Source: Zetaproteobacteria bacterium (GTDB lineage Bacteria > Pseudomonadota > Zetaproteobacteria > Mariprofundales > Mariprofundaceae). Taken from it: DNA of 44,308 nt. This document shows, one piece after another, positions 33,123 through 42,787 of the stretch. Under the pieces are notes generated by a model. It was not told the DNA's origin, did no database searches, and was given only the letters and a program-made list of their open reading frames with translations. Made by a program: the position numbers and the translations under genes. The stretch is taken from assembly GCA_002753275.1 (NCBI GenBank), contig PEAA01000014.1, forward strand, positions 1-44,308. The letters are read 5' to 3'. Position 1 is the stretch's first letter, and the number at the start of each line of letters is the position of its first letter.

Positions 33123-34430
33123 ATGAAGGTATTCTTTTTTACACCCATTCAACAAAACATCCATCGTTATCGCGAACTTCTTTGGTACGCCTTCCTGGCA
33201 CTATGGATGCAAGGAGAGGCACTGCTAAACATATTATGGGCGTTTCTACTCATTACATCCTTCATGCAGATCAAGCATGGGGTCCGCGCACTCTCTGAAT
33301 ACCGTTGGCTTTCCTATTCGATCATGGCCTATCTTGGGATGCGTATTGTTTCAATCAGTTATGCTATAGCCCCTTATCAGGCACTCACAGCCATCATCGA
33401 TGATTTGCGTATTTTCTCTATTGGAATTATAGCAATATCGTTGATCCGAACACAGGAGCAACTCGCAAAAAGTGTGCTCTTTTCTTTCATCGGCTTCCTC
33501 TTTCTCGGTTGGCATGCGCTAGAGATTCAATGGAGCCTCATTCATGGGCTCGCGACACCTGCCAATCTCAATGTTGAATTTGGTTCACTTGCACATATGA
33601 ACTATGCAGCTGCTTTTAGCAGCATCATTATTTTTACTGGCATTGTTGCTTGGTTCCATTTTTCTCATATCAAGTGGAAAATCCTCATTGCTTTACTCAT
33701 TATTCCGCTTGCGCTGATGCAAATCCCATTAAGTAGCCGCACAACCATGTTAATCAGCGGCGCAATCATTGCACTCTTCCTTATTTATAAACTGCCAATC
33801 ATCAAAGCATTTGTATTTATCAGTGTATGTGCAGGGGTTGTCCTGTTTTCATTGTGGCAAGTTCCAGGTGGAATCAAACAGTTTGAAGAGGTCAAACAGC
33901 CTCAAAGTGCCCCATCGGTCTGGATACGCGTTGATGTATGGAAAACCTTAATCCACATTACCGAATCGTATCCGTTTGGCATCGGACCCAGAGGTTTTAA
34001 TTCCATTGATCTTAATCCGTATAAGATATGGATGTTTGAAAATATTAATCGCACCCTTACGCACTACTACCCACAAAAAGAGATCGAACAGCAATTACAA
34101 TTCACAGACATGAATCATCCGCACCACCTGGTTACCGATCCGCACAGCCACTATATATCGATTTATGCTGAGAATGGCATCATTGGACTCTTGCTATTTT
34201 TAGCATGGTTGGGGGCGATGCTAATGCTTGCAATACAAAATTTACGCCATAGTGATCAACATGTTCGCCCCTTTGCCGAGGCCATGCTGGGAGGGCTTGT
34301 CATTATGGCAGGCTGCGCGACCATGACCGCGCTTTTTTATCAATCAGGAGGTATCATCACCATCCTATTGATGGCATTTCTCATCAGTAGTCTACGCATT
34401 TCTCACAAGGATAACACGCTCGCTTCATGA
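33123..34430 (+). CDS. O-antigen ligase/polymerase-like membrane protein (WaaL/Wzy type)
   Basis: 435 aa, with roughly ten to twelve hydrophobic helices and a large periplasmic loop in the second half. The family pattern is clear: SSRTTMLISGAIIALFL (Wzy_C start), then FGIGPRGFN and DPHSHYISIYAENGIIGLLLFLAW, where the His-containing loop is essential in WaaL. In the inner membrane it would join undecaprenyl-linked glycan to the lipid A core, or polymerise it. Choosing between ligase and polymerase is not possible by eye; the core-gene context favours ligase. Overlaps the Lpt permease gene by ATGA. Confidence 0.82.
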   Translation: MKVFFFTPIQQNIHRYRELLWYAFLALWMQGEALLNILWAFLLITSFMQIKHGVRALSEYRWLSYSIMAYLGMRIVSISYAIAPYQALTAIIDDLRIFSIGIIAISLIRTQEQLAKSVLFSFIGFLFLGWHALEIQWSLIHGLATPANLNVEFGSLAHMNYAAAFSSIIIFTGIVAWFHFSHIKWKILIALLIIPLALMQIPLSSRTTMLISGAIIALFLIYKLPIIKAFVFISVCAGVVLFSLWQVPGGIKQFEEVKQPQSAPSVWIRVDVWKTLIHITESYPFGIGPRGFNSIDLNPYKIWMFENINRTLTHYYPQKEIEQQLQFTDMNHPHHLVTDPHSHYISIYAENGIIGLLLFLAWLGAMLMLAIQNLRHSDQHVRPFAEAMLGGLVIMAGCATMTALFYQSGGIITILLMAFLISSLRISHKDNTLAS

Positions 34431-35560
34431 CCCTTGACCTCCATATCTTCAAGCAGTGGATGGGGACCTTTCTTGGCATTATCTTGATTGCCACAGGGGT
34501 GTTGCTGCTTGGGCGCGTGCTAAAACTGTTGGCGATTTTTTCAGATAAAGGCATTGAATGGGCCATTATGTTGACCATGATCCAGGCGATTCTTCCCTAT
34601 TTTTTGGTGCTCACCATTCCCATTGCTTTTTTCCTCTCGGTGCAAGCGCTGATATTAAAACTGCAAAAAGAGAGTGAAATGGATGCGATGCGCGCCGCCG
34701 GCCTCTCTTACACCCGCATACTTCGCCCCATCTGGATCAGTGCCACGATGCTTTGGATGCTACTCACTTATGCAACCCTGCAATGGGTTCCTCAGGGGCA
34801 ACTTGCATTTCAATCGCTGCTGATCGCTGTGCAAGATCTTAAAGTTGCCCCCACCTTTGATCCACAGCGTTTTTCCAATGATCTGGAAGGGTTTAACATC
34901 TACATTGAAGGCGCCTCCGATGATGGAACGCTGCATGGTTTTATGCTTGAAGACACACGCGAATCCCCTTCGACCACCTATCTTGCCAAACGCGCAGAAC
35001 TCCAGCGTATCGGCAATACACTGGAGTTCACACTCCATCAAGGCACCCGTCTAAGCGGCAGCTTGGAAAAACAGCAAGCGTTGCAATTTGATCGCTATCA
35101 AGTCTCCTTTGATATGGGCGGGTTGGGTCTAATCAAACTACCACAATGGCAAAACCGTGTTTTTGAAATGCCGATTCTTGAACTTCTTTCCACGATCAAA
35201 AATATGCCCCAACGCCTGGATGCCGTCGCCGAACTTCATCGTCGCTTATTGCTTCCGCTCTCCATCTTCACACTGGCACTTTTCGCATTACCTCTCTCAC
35301 TCTCAGGAAAACGCTCAGGAAAATCAGCAGCCTACTTAACAGGCATTGCCATTTTATTACTTTTATACAATGCACAAATTGTTCTGCATCAACAAGTCGC
35401 CCAAGGAGCGCTGCACTGGAGCATAATGTGGATCAGCAATGCGCTTTTTCTACTGCTTGCCCTCTATCTATACCACCGCGCATCCCAAGATCGATTGATA
35501 CAGTTTCAATTTCCAGTGCACCTCTTGCGTAAAAAAACAGCAATATCGCCACCTGCCTAG
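34427..35560 (+). CDS. LPS export permease, LptF/LptG family (YjgP/YjgQ)
   Basis: 377 aa. Inner-membrane permease of the LptB2FG ABC transporter that extracts LPS and sends it to the periplasmic bridge. Three N-terminal membrane helices surround ILPYFLVLTIPIAFFLSV, followed by the coupling-helix region KESEMDAMRAAGLSYTRI. A periplasmic beta-jellyroll domain occupies about 130-270, and three further helices come at the C-terminus. Wording of the first half leans to LptF. Its partner permease is not in this window. It closes the surface-glycolipid locus; no terminator is visible after it. Confidence 0.85.
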   Translation: MTLDLHIFKQWMGTFLGIILIATGVLLLGRVLKLLAIFSDKGIEWAIMLTMIQAILPYFLVLTIPIAFFLSVQALILKLQKESEMDAMRAAGLSYTRILRPIWISATMLWMLLTYATLQWVPQGQLAFQSLLIAVQDLKVAPTFDPQRFSNDLEGFNIYIEGASDDGTLHGFMLEDTRESPSTTYLAKRAELQRIGNTLEFTLHQGTRLSGSLEKQQALQFDRYQVSFDMGGLGLIKLPQWQNRVFEMPILELLSTIKNMPQRLDAVAELHRRLLLPLSIFTLALFALPLSLSGKRSGKSAAYLTGIAILLLLYNAQIVLHQQVAQGALHWSIMWISNALFLLLALYLYHRASQDRLIQFQFPVHLLRKKTAISPPA

Positions 35561-35594
35561 CCCAAATTCTTTATCAAGGGTTCTTGGTCGGCAC

Positions 35595-35623
35595 TTGTTT
35601 ACTTTAGCCACAAAAAATATCGT
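35595..35623 (+). promoter_or_regulatory. Possible sigma70 promoter of the folD-gcv operon
   Basis: TTGTTT at 35595-35600 and TATCGT at 35618-35623 with a 17-base spacer, each matching consensus at four of six bases. Transcription would begin about 35630, which suits a start at ATG 35657 better than ATG 35639. Readthrough from the upstream locus is an alternative since no terminator is visible between. Confidence 0.3.
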
Positions 35624-35656
35624 GCAGTCAAAAGCGTTATGCATATCATTGCATCC

Positions 35657-36520
35657 ATGACTGCAAATATTTTAGATGGTAAAGCGTTAGCGGCGCAGAT
35701 ACGCCAACAACTCAAAACAGAAATTGATACACTCACACTACGCCATGGGCGCCAGCCAGGACTGGCTGTGATTTTAGTCGGTGAAGATCCTGCTTCGACG
35801 GTCTATGTGCGTAACAAGGAGAGTGCCTGCAAACAGACTGGCATTCACTCCATTGCCCACCGATTACCAAGTGAAACCACACAACAACATCTTTTGGGCT
35901 TAATTACCGAACTGAATCACGATCCACGCATTGATGGTATTTTGGTACAGCTGCCACTGCCAGCGCACATTAACCCTACGGCGATTCTTGAAACGATTGA
36001 TCCAGGCAAAGATGTCGATGGATTTCATCCTTACAATGTGGGCCGTTTAACCGTCCGAACTCCTGCTTTGCGGCCATGCACCCCCTTTGGATGTATGAAG
36101 CTGCTTGAACTCACTGGCATGGATCTGCATGGTAAAGAGGCCGTGGTGGTGGGCGCATCAAACATTGTCGGTCGCCCCATGGCGCTTGAACTGTTACTTG
36201 CCGGAGCCACCGTCACCGTCGCCCATCGATTCACCCAGGATTTACAACAACACATTGCCCGTGCTGATATCATCATTGCCGCAGCTGGAAAACCAGGCTT
36301 GATTCAAGGCGAATGGATTAAAGAGGGCGCAACCATCATTGATGTGGGCATTCATCGCCGTGACGATGGCACTTTAACCGGTGATGTCGATTTCGATGAG
36401 GCTGCAAAAAAAGCAGCCTGGATCACCCCCGTTCCCGGCGGAGTTGGCCCCATGACCATCACCATGCTACTACACAACACCGTGCAAGCCTTTCGCACAC
36501 ATATGGGAGACTCTGAATGA
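35657..36520 (+). CDS. folD: Bifunctional methylene-THF dehydrogenase/methenyl-THF cyclohydrolase
   Basis: 287 aa from ATG 35657 ([12 protein letters not shown], as usual for FolD); an ATG six codons upstream is possible. It interconverts 5,10-methylene-THF and 10-formyl-THF in the cytosol. Motifs: [14 protein letters not shown] (catalytic Lys), [38 protein letters not shown] and the NADP-binding [11 protein letters not shown]. It is coupled by ATGA to gcvT, so it is directly linked to the C1 units released from glycine. Confidence 0.97.
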   Translation: MTANILDGKALAAQIRQQLKTEIDTLTLRHGRQPGLAVILVGEDPASTVYVRNKESACKQTGIHSIAHRLPSETTQQHLLGLITELNHDPRIDGILVQLPLPAHINPTAILETIDPGKDVDGFHPYNVGRLTVRTPALRPCTPFGCMKLLELTGMDLHGKEAVVVGASNIVGRPMALELLLAGATVTVAHRFTQDLQQHIARADIIIAAAGKPGLIQGEWIKEGATIIDVGIHRRDDGTLTGDVDFDEAAKKAAWITPVPGGVGPMTITMLLHNTVQAFRTHMGDSE

Positions 36521-37632
36521 GCGAAACTCACACAAATGATGAACTGTTAGCACACACACCTCTCTTTGATCAACATATTGAACTTGGTGGAAAGATGGTG
36601 CCATTTGCAGGTTTTTCGATGCCCGTACAATATCGTCAAGGGGCATTAAAAGAGTATCAATGGGTTCGTGAAGGTGGCTCAGGCATCTTTGACATTACCC
36701 ACATGGCTCAAGTGCGCGTTGAGGGGCAGCAAGCCCTTGAATACCTACAATATGTGACTACCAACGATGTCTCTGCGCTCGTAGATGGACAGGTGCAATA
36801 CTCGGCCCTGCTCAATACACAAGGCACTTTTATTGATGATATCACCACCTACCGTATCGATGCACACCACTACTACCTCTGCATCAATGCCGCCAACCGC
36901 CATAAAGATGTCGCACACCTTCTACAAGAGGCGAAAAACTTCGATGTTCGTGTTGTGGATGAATCCGATTCGACCACGCTATTGGCACTGCAAGGAGCAA
37001 CGGCGCAATCCCTGCTGCAACCTATCATCAACCACGATCTTGAATTGATTGGCTACTACCGTTTTGCTCAGGTGCAAATCGAAGGTATCGACGCCATTGT
37101 TTCACGCACTGGCTATACTGGTGAAGATGGTTTTGAGATCTATATCCCCAACAAAGCCGCACAATCTGTTTGGCAGGCTCTAACCGCTGCGGGCGCGATG
37201 CCTATCGGACTTGCCGCACGCGACATGCTACGCACTGAGATGGGCTATGCCCTTTATGGCCATGAAATCAATGATCAAGTCACCCCTGTAGAGGCGAAGT
37301 TAATGTGGATTACCAAACTTAGCAAAGGTGATTTTATCGGTCGCGATGCCGTACTCGCGCGGAAAGAGCAGGGGGCAAACAACAAACTTATTGCCCTAAA
37401 AGTGACCGGCCGAGGCATTCCCCGTGAGCACTATCTCGTCCATTGTGATGGGAAAGAGGTTGGATTTATCACATCGGGCATGCACTCGCCCCTTGCTGGC
37501 GGCGGTGTAGCCCTTGCCTATGTTTCACCTGACTTTGCTGAAAGTGATACCTTAACCATCGATATTCGCGGCAAAGCCATTGCCACAGAGCGTACAACCA
37601 CACCATTTGTTCGCAGCAATGTACGCAAATAA
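36517..37632 (+). CDS. gcvT: Aminomethyltransferase (glycine cleavage T protein)
   Basis: 371 aa. T protein of the glycine cleavage system: takes the aminomethyl group from lipoyl-GcvH and makes 5,10-methylene-THF and ammonia. Opening [20 protein letters not shown], then [31 protein letters not shown] with the folate-contacting Asp, [13 protein letters not shown], and the C-terminal [20 protein letters not shown]. Complete. It follows folD with ATGA overlap and precedes gcvH by 44 bases. Confidence 0.97.
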   Translation: MSETHTNDELLAHTPLFDQHIELGGKMVPFAGFSMPVQYRQGALKEYQWVREGGSGIFDITHMAQVRVEGQQALEYLQYVTTNDVSALVDGQVQYSALLNTQGTFIDDITTYRIDAHHYYLCINAANRHKDVAHLLQEAKNFDVRVVDESDSTTLLALQGATAQSLLQPIINHDLELIGYYRFAQVQIEGIDAIVSRTGYTGEDGFEIYIPNKAAQSVWQALTAAGAMPIGLAARDMLRTEMGYALYGHEINDQVTPVEAKLMWITKLSKGDFIGRDAVLARKEQGANNKLIALKVTGRGIPREHYLVHCDGKEVGFITSGMHSPLAGGGVALAYVSPDFAESDTLTIDIRGKAIATERTTTPFVRSNVRK

Positions 37633-37676
37633 AAAATAATTAATATTTACTATTTTATTGAATCAAGGAGTCAAAC

Positions 37677-38054
37677 ATGACCATTCCAGCCGATCTTAAA
37701 TATACCAAAGAACATGAATGGGTTCGTATCGAAGGCGATCAAGCAACCATTGGCTTAACTGACCATGCCCAAGAAGCCTTGGGAGATATTGTTTTCGTCG
37801 AGCTTCCAGAGCTTGATCGCGAACTTAGCATTGAAGAAGCCTTCGCCGTTGTTGAATCGGTCAAAGCGGTCTCTGATGTCTATAGTCCTGTCGCAGGAAC
37901 GGTGCTTTCCATCAATGAATCGCTCGAAGAGACCCCTGAATCGGTCAACAGCGATCCCTATGGTGATGGCTGGATTGCCAAAGTTCAGTTGAGCAACAGC
38001 GATACCTCACACCTGATGGATGCCGAAGCTTACGCCGCGCTTTTGGCAGAATAA
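37677..38054 (+). CDS. gcvH: Glycine cleavage system H protein
   Basis: 125 aa lipoyl-carrier protein that shuttles the aminomethyl group between P, T and L proteins. The lipoylated residue is Lys63 in VESVKAVSDVYSPVAG; flanking KYTKEHEWV and EDPYGDGW-like DPYGDGWIAKV match the family. A strong AAGGAG site precedes the ATG. Placed between gcvT and gcvPA. Confidence 0.98.
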   Translation: MTIPADLKYTKEHEWVRIEGDQATIGLTDHAQEALGDIVFVELPELDRELSIEEAFAVVESVKAVSDVYSPVAGTVLSINESLEETPESVNSDPYGDGWIAKVQLSNSDTSHLMDAEAYAALLAE

Positions 38055-38125
38055 AATCTGCCATCACCCATAAAATGATCACACCGCACCCCGCGAAATT
38101 ACTGTTTTAACAGAGAAGGAATGAG

Positions 38126-39478
38126 ATGAGATTTTTACCGCATACGGAGAGTGATCGCCAAGCGATGCTCACGCGCATTGGCGCAACGCAGATGAGTGAT
38201 CTGTTTGAAGATATTCCAGAACAGTTGCGCATCTCGCCACAAAGCCTCGATTTACCAGGTGCGCTTTCAGAAGCCGCCATTGTACGCAAGTTTACCCAAG
38301 CCGCCGAGCGCAATCGCCATGCGCTGAACACCCGCTGTTTTTTGGGTGGTGGCACCTACCATCACTTCATTCCATCAGTGGTTGATTACATCATTTCGCG
38401 TGGTGAGTTTTTAACAGCATACACCCCCTATCAACCCGAAATCTCTCAGGGAACATTGCAAACCCTGTTTGAATTTCAAACAATGGTTGCACGGCTGACT
38501 GGCATGGAAGTCTCCAATGCTTCGATGTATGACGCGGCCACCTCCGTAGCTGAAGCCGCATTGATGGCCAAGCGCGTGACCCGTAAAAACCGCGTCATTC
38601 TTGCCAATGGTGTGCATCCCAAGTATTGCGAAGTGACCACCAACTACCTCTCGCACCTTGAGGGAAGCTGCGTTCGACTCCCCCAAAGTGGCTACGCAAC
38701 CGATTTGGCACAAACCATTGCAGCCATTGATGAAAACACCGCCTGCGTCATCGTGCAATATCCTGACTTTTACGGCACGGTCTATGATCTTGCCCAACTA
38801 CGCATCGCATGTGATACGCATAAATGTTTGATGGTCGTTGCATTTGCCGATGTCTCTGCCTTTGCGCTGATTGATCCCCCCGGGCACTACGGTGCCGACA
38901 TTGCGGTAGGCTCAGGGCAAGCGTTAGGCATTCCGATGGGCTTTGGTGGCCCTCACCTCGGACTGTTCACTTGCAAACAGAAATATCTTCGTCAAATGCC
39001 AGGGCGTGTTTGTGGCTTAACGCACGATGTCAATGGTCAGCGTGGCTTCGTATTGACGCTCTCCACGCGCGAGCAGCACATTCGCCGTGAAAAAGCGACA
39101 TCGAACATCTGTTCCAACCAAGGGTTGATGTGTACGGCTGCGGCCACCTATCTCACCTTGATGGGAGATGCAGGGTTGGAAACTGTCGCCAAACATTCAG
39201 CGGCGGCGCTGCAATCATTGATTGATCAATTGCCAAGCCATGTTACGGCTGCAAGTGGCCCCCACTACAATGAGACCGTGATCACTTTTTCTGATCAACA
39301 TACCCGCGACCAATTTTTATCCCGCGCCCATGCTGCAAATATATTTGCAGGGATTGCGCTTGAAACCATTGATAGTAGCGCTGAGCGTGCAGAAGCAAGT
39401 CTGCTCATTGCAACCACAGAAATGATCGAGCCCGATGATATTTCAGCGTTGGTTCAACTGTTGGAGGCTTGCCAATGA
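38126..39478 (+). CDS. gcvPA: Glycine dehydrogenase (decarboxylating) subunit 1
   Basis: 450 aa, the N-terminal half of P protein as a separate subunit. Motifs: RFLPHTESDRQAMLTRIG, FLGGGTYHHFIPSVVDYI, AYTPYQPEISQGTLQTLFEFQ, YDAATSVAEAALMA and GFGGPHLGLF. It lacks the PLP lysine, as expected for subunit 1. The start ATG 38126 has AAGGA upstream. The two-subunit form is common in Firmicutes, archaea and several deep or autotrophic proteobacterial lines, so its presence is a mild lineage hint. Its stop overlaps gcvPB by ATGA. Confidence 0.96.
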   Translation: MRFLPHTESDRQAMLTRIGATQMSDLFEDIPEQLRISPQSLDLPGALSEAAIVRKFTQAAERNRHALNTRCFLGGGTYHHFIPSVVDYIISRGEFLTAYTPYQPEISQGTLQTLFEFQTMVARLTGMEVSNASMYDAATSVAEAALMAKRVTRKNRVILANGVHPKYCEVTTNYLSHLEGSCVRLPQSGYATDLAQTIAAIDENTACVIVQYPDFYGTVYDLAQLRIACDTHKCLMVVAFADVSAFALIDPPGHYGADIAVGSGQALGIPMGFGGPHLGLFTCKQKYLRQMPGRVCGLTHDVNGQRGFVLTLSTREQHIRREKATSNICSNQGLMCTAAATYLTLMGDAGLETVAKHSAAALQSLIDQLPSHVTAASGPHYNETVITFSDQHTRDQFLSRAHAANIFAGIALETIDSSAERAEASLLIATTEMIEPDDISALVQLLEACQ

Positions 39479-40962
39479 CACACGCAAATCAATATTCAGC
39501 CAAAGCAGGATTGATGCATGAAGAGCCATTGGTCTTTGAACATGCCCATGAAAAAGCAACATCGATCAATCTACCGGGCGTTACTGGCGATATGCCCGCA
39601 TCGCTCGCTGCCTTTTCGCGCAAAAAGGCAGCCAATATCCCGGGGCTCTCTGAACCTGAAACGGTTCGCCATTTTGTCCGGCTATCGCAGTGGAACCACT
39701 CCATTGAGACTGGTTTTTACCCGCTGGGTTCTTGCACGATGAAATACAATCCTCGCGTCAATGAAAACATTGCCCGCCTGCCAGGGTTTGCCCATGTGCA
39801 CCCTTATCAACCTGAGGATAGTGTTCAAGGGCTTCTTGAAAGCCTCTACGAAGTTCAAGGTTGGCTAGGAGAAATCACGGGTTTCCCCCATGTTACCCTA
39901 CAGCCTGCAGCCGGTGCCCATGGTGAGTGGACAGGATTAATGATGATTCGTGCAGCCCTGCAAGCCAAAGGCGAGGGGCATCGTAATAAGGTGCTTGTCC
40001 CTGACTCCGCCCATGGAACCAACCCTGCATCCGCAAGCCTTTGCGGCATGGAAACCATTGAATTACCCTCACTTCCCAATGGTCAACTTGATCTTGAAGC
40101 GCTCAAACAACATCTTGATGGCAACACCGCAGCCCTGATGCTGACCAACCCCAACACGGCGGGAGCTTTTGAATCCAATATCGTTGAAATTTGTCGTTTG
40201 GTTCACGAAGCGGGTGGCTTTGTTTATGGTGATGGCGCCAACCTCAACGCCTTGGTTGGCAAAGCGCGCCCCGGAGATATGGGCATCGATTGTTTGCACA
40301 TCAATGTGCACAAAACATTCTCAACACCGCATGGTGGCGGCGGCCCTGGTGGTGGCCCTGTGGCGGTATGTGAAGCACTTGCCCCATTCTTGCCTACACC
40401 CCACATTCGCGCCTGCAAACATGGCTACCACTTGGTTCAAGAGCATCCCCAAAGCATCGGTTCCGTTCTCGGCTCAATAGGTCAAGTGGGTGTATTGATT
40501 CGTGCAGCTGCTTATATCGCAGCATTTGGCCGTGATCATCTGCATAAAATCGCAGAAGATGCCGTGCTCAATGCCAACTACATGCTGGCACGCCTTAAAG
40601 CGCACTACCATGTTCCCTTTCCGGGGCTGTGCAAACATGAGTGTCTCTTGACCGATGAGTGGCAAAATCGCGATGGTGTTAAAACCCTCGATATTGCCAA
40701 GCGTTTAATCGATCTAGGATTCCATCCTATGACGGTCTATTTCCCGCTCATTGTTCATGGCGCGATGCTGATTGAACCGACCGAAACAGAATCAAAAGAG
40801 ATGATGGATGCCTTTTGTGATGCCATGGTTGAAATTGCAGAGCAGTGCAAAAATGGAGAAACAGAGCTTTTGCATGACGCACCACTCTTACCCATGCGCC
40901 GGCGTTTGGATGAGACGGCTGCGGCAAGAAAACCAACCCTTGTATGGCATGGTGAAGTGTAA
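39475..40962 (+). CDS. gcvPB: Glycine dehydrogenase (decarboxylating) subunit 2
   Basis: 495 aa from ATG 39475 (overlapping the gcvPA stop); a TTG two codons upstream also opens the frame. PLP-dependent half of P protein, which decarboxylates glycine. LGSCTMKYNPRVNE and HGTNPASA are followed by the PLP-lysine motif NVHKTFSTPHGGGGPG (Lys280). C-terminal DEWQNRDGVKTLDIAKRLID and LIEPTETESKEMMD are also conserved. Ends the operon in front of a clear terminator. Confidence 0.97.
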   Translation: MTHANQYSAKAGLMHEEPLVFEHAHEKATSINLPGVTGDMPASLAAFSRKKAANIPGLSEPETVRHFVRLSQWNHSIETGFYPLGSCTMKYNPRVNENIARLPGFAHVHPYQPEDSVQGLLESLYEVQGWLGEITGFPHVTLQPAAGAHGEWTGLMMIRAALQAKGEGHRNKVLVPDSAHGTNPASASLCGMETIELPSLPNGQLDLEALKQHLDGNTAALMLTNPNTAGAFESNIVEICRLVHEAGGFVYGDGANLNALVGKARPGDMGIDCLHINVHKTFSTPHGGGGPGGGPVAVCEALAPFLPTPHIRACKHGYHLVQEHPQSIGSVLGSIGQVGVLIRAAAYIAAFGRDHLHKIAEDAVLNANYMLARLKAHYHVPFPGLCKHECLLTDEWQNRDGVKTLDIAKRLIDLGFHPMTVYFPLIVHGAMLIEPTETESKEMMDAFCDAMVEIAEQCKNGETELLHDAPLLPMRRRLDETAAARKPTLVWHGEV

Positions 40963-40986
40963 CTGTTAGCTTCCCCTCATGAGCAT

Positions 40987-41017
40987 AAAAAAGCACGCCT
41001 TTGCGCGTGCTTTTTTT
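40987..41017. terminator. Rho-independent terminator after gcvPB, usable in both directions
   Basis: AAAAAAGCACGC pairs with GCGTGCTTTTTT across a 6-base loop, flanked by A and T runs. It lies 25 bases after gcvPB and is convergent with hemJ, so it can stop both transcripts. Confidence 0.88.
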
Positions 41018-41047
41018 ATATCTAATTTTTTATATCTAAGGTTGATC

Positions 41048-41075
41048 TAAATAACGACACCCCTGTAGTTATTTA
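41048..41075. other. AT-rich inverted repeat downstream of hemJ
   Basis: TAAATAAC and GTTATTTA form a perfect 8-bp inverted repeat with a 12-base spacer, just after the hemJ stop on the minus strand. Its low GC content argues against a terminator; it could be a protein-binding site or a 3' RNA hairpin. Confidence 0.3.
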
Positions 41076-41078
41076 TGA

Positions 41079-41516
41079 CTAAAACGGCCGAACCACCACA
41101 AAAATCACCACAGCAATCAATCCCAGTGTCGGGATCTCATTGTACATGCGATAAAACTTATGGCTGCGTTTATTTTCGTTGTCCGCAAATATTTTAACAA
41201 TCTTGCCGCAATGAAAATGGTAATAGATCAACCCGACCACCAGGAGAATTTTTAAATAAAACCATACTTGATCCGCCAAAACAGCCCAATTCATCACCGC
41301 CATCATCAGCCCTAAAACCACCGTCACACCCATCGCAGGCTGCATAATAAAACGATAAAGCTTGGATTCCATGATGCAAAACTGCTCATGCACGGCAAGT
41401 TCTGTAGTGGCGGCATGGTAAACAAACAACCTCGGCAGATAAAAAAGCCCCGCAAACCATGAGACCATCGCAATAATGTGAAACGCTTTTAACCATTCAA
41501 ATGAGAAAATATCCAT
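41079..41516 (-). CDS. hemJ: Protoporphyrinogen IX oxidase HemJ
   Basis: 145 aa, four predicted membrane helices. The N-terminus has FEWLKAFHIIAMVSWFAGLF with the conserved His13, then YLPRLFVYH, and the C-terminal FYRMYNEIPTLGLIAVVIFVV; these are the HemJ/UPF0093 signatures with conserved His, Arg and Lys. It oxidises protoporphyrinogen IX in the inner membrane, late in heme synthesis. ATG 41516. It diverges from the aminotransferase gene, with about 70 bases between, which must hold both promoters. Confidence 0.92.
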   Translation of the reverse strand: MDIFSFEWLKAFHIIAMVSWFAGLFYLPRLFVYHAATTELAVHEQFCIMESKLYRFIMQPAMGVTVVLGLMMAVMNWAVLADQVWFYLKILLVVGLIYYHFHCGKIVKIFADNENKRSHKFYRMYNEIPTLGLIAVVIFVVVRPF

Positions 41517-41585
41517 GTGCGAACATTAACGCACATCTCTTCGCCGCGCTATGTTATCTTCATCAAATATGGCAATCTTCGTTGC

Positions 41586-42764
41586 ATGAATCCAACTGAA
41601 ACAACACCCTCCCGTCGTATCGATCACATTGAGCCGTTTCGCGTCATGCAACTACTTGAGCGTGCCAAAGTTCTTGAATCGATGGGTAAAAAGATTATCC
41701 ACATGGAGATTGGTGAGCCTGACTTCAATACGCCACAACCGATCATTGCCGCGGCAAAAAAAGCTTTGGAGGCGCAAAATCAATTCTACACCCCCTCAAC
41801 CGGTGCCCCCGAACTGCAACAAGCCCTCGCCGCGTGGTATCAATCGGAGTATCAAGTTGCCATCAACCCTGCACGCATTTTGATCACACCGGGCACTTCA
41901 GGCGCCTTTAACCTTCTCTACAATGTCTTAATCGAACACGATGAGCAGGTCCTGCTTCCTGACCCTGGCTACCCTTGTCAACGCAACTTCATTCGATTGG
42001 CAGGCGGAAGCCCTATCAATATCCCAGTGGATGCCACGACCCACTACCATTTGAACGCCGAACGCATTGCCAACCACTGGCAGCACAAAACCCGCGCGGC
42101 GCTCATCATCAACCCTGGCAACCCAACAGGAACACTCTGCGCTCAAGCGCAAATGCATGCTGCGATCGATGTATGCCATCAAAACCAAGGCTATTTGATC
42201 TCTGATGAGATTTATCACGGCCTTCATTATGGCGCGACAGCCGATGAGAAGCCGACCACAGCACTTGCGCTCGATGATCGTGCCATTGTCGTCAATGGAT
42301 TTTCCAAACGCTGGGCGATGACAGGGTGGCGGGTTGGCTGGGTGATTGTCCCTGAGGAGCTTATTGATCCTTGCCGCCGCGTGATGCAAAATATCTTCAT
42401 TGCCGCCCCCACCCTCTCCCAACAAGCCGCGATTAATGCATTAACCCTCACCGATGAACTCGAAGCGATGCGATTGGCGTATGATGAACGGCGGAAATAT
42501 CTGCTGAACGAACTTCCCAGGCTCGGTTTTAATGTTGTTGTCGAGCCCAAAGGGGCTTTTTATATCTATGCAAATGTCTCAGCCATCACCGATAACGCCA
42601 AACAGTTCTGCCACGATCTGCTGGAACATGCAGGTGTTGCGATCACACCTGGCGAAGATTTTGGGACATTTCATGCCAATCAGCATGTTCGTTTCTCGTA
42701 TGCGACACACTTGGATGACATCAAGCTAGGAATTGATAGAGTCAGGCACTATTTAAATTTATAG
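41586..42764 (+). CDS. PLP-dependent class I/II aminotransferase
   Basis: 392 aa from ATG 41586; the frame is open for 23 codons upstream but that part overlaps the hemJ promoter region. Fold-type I aminotransferase: [68 protein letters not shown] Lys241 in [16 protein letters not shown], and the C-terminal Arg in VRFSYA. Likely an aspartate- or alanine-type transaminase; substrate cannot be fixed. Twenty-three bases separate it from secA, so the two may be cotranscribed. Confidence 0.93.
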   Translation: MNPTETTPSRRIDHIEPFRVMQLLERAKVLESMGKKIIHMEIGEPDFNTPQPIIAAAKKALEAQNQFYTPSTGAPELQQALAAWYQSEYQVAINPARILITPGTSGAFNLLYNVLIEHDEQVLLPDPGYPCQRNFIRLAGGSPINIPVDATTHYHLNAERIANHWQHKTRAALIINPGNPTGTLCAQAQMHAAIDVCHQNQGYLISDEIYHGLHYGATADEKPTTALALDDRAIVVNGFSKRWAMTGWRVGWVIVPEELIDPCRRVMQNIFIAAPTLSQQAAINALTLTDELEAMRLAYDERRKYLLNELPRLGFNVVVEPKGAFYIYANVSAITDNAKQFCHDLLEHAGVAITPGEDFGTFHANQHVRFSYATHLDDIKLGIDRVRHYLNL

Positions 42765-42787
42765 AAAAGATCGGGAGTTTTCACCCC

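Noticed and set aside
35561-35656. Possible glycine riboswitch before folD-gcv
   Set aside because: The gap is under 100 bases and lacks the paired aptamer architecture; none was seen before gcvT or gcvH either.
41928-42425. 165-codon minus-strand open frame inside the aminotransferase gene
   Set aside because: Antisense shadow of a gene with clear PLP motifs; no family resemblance.
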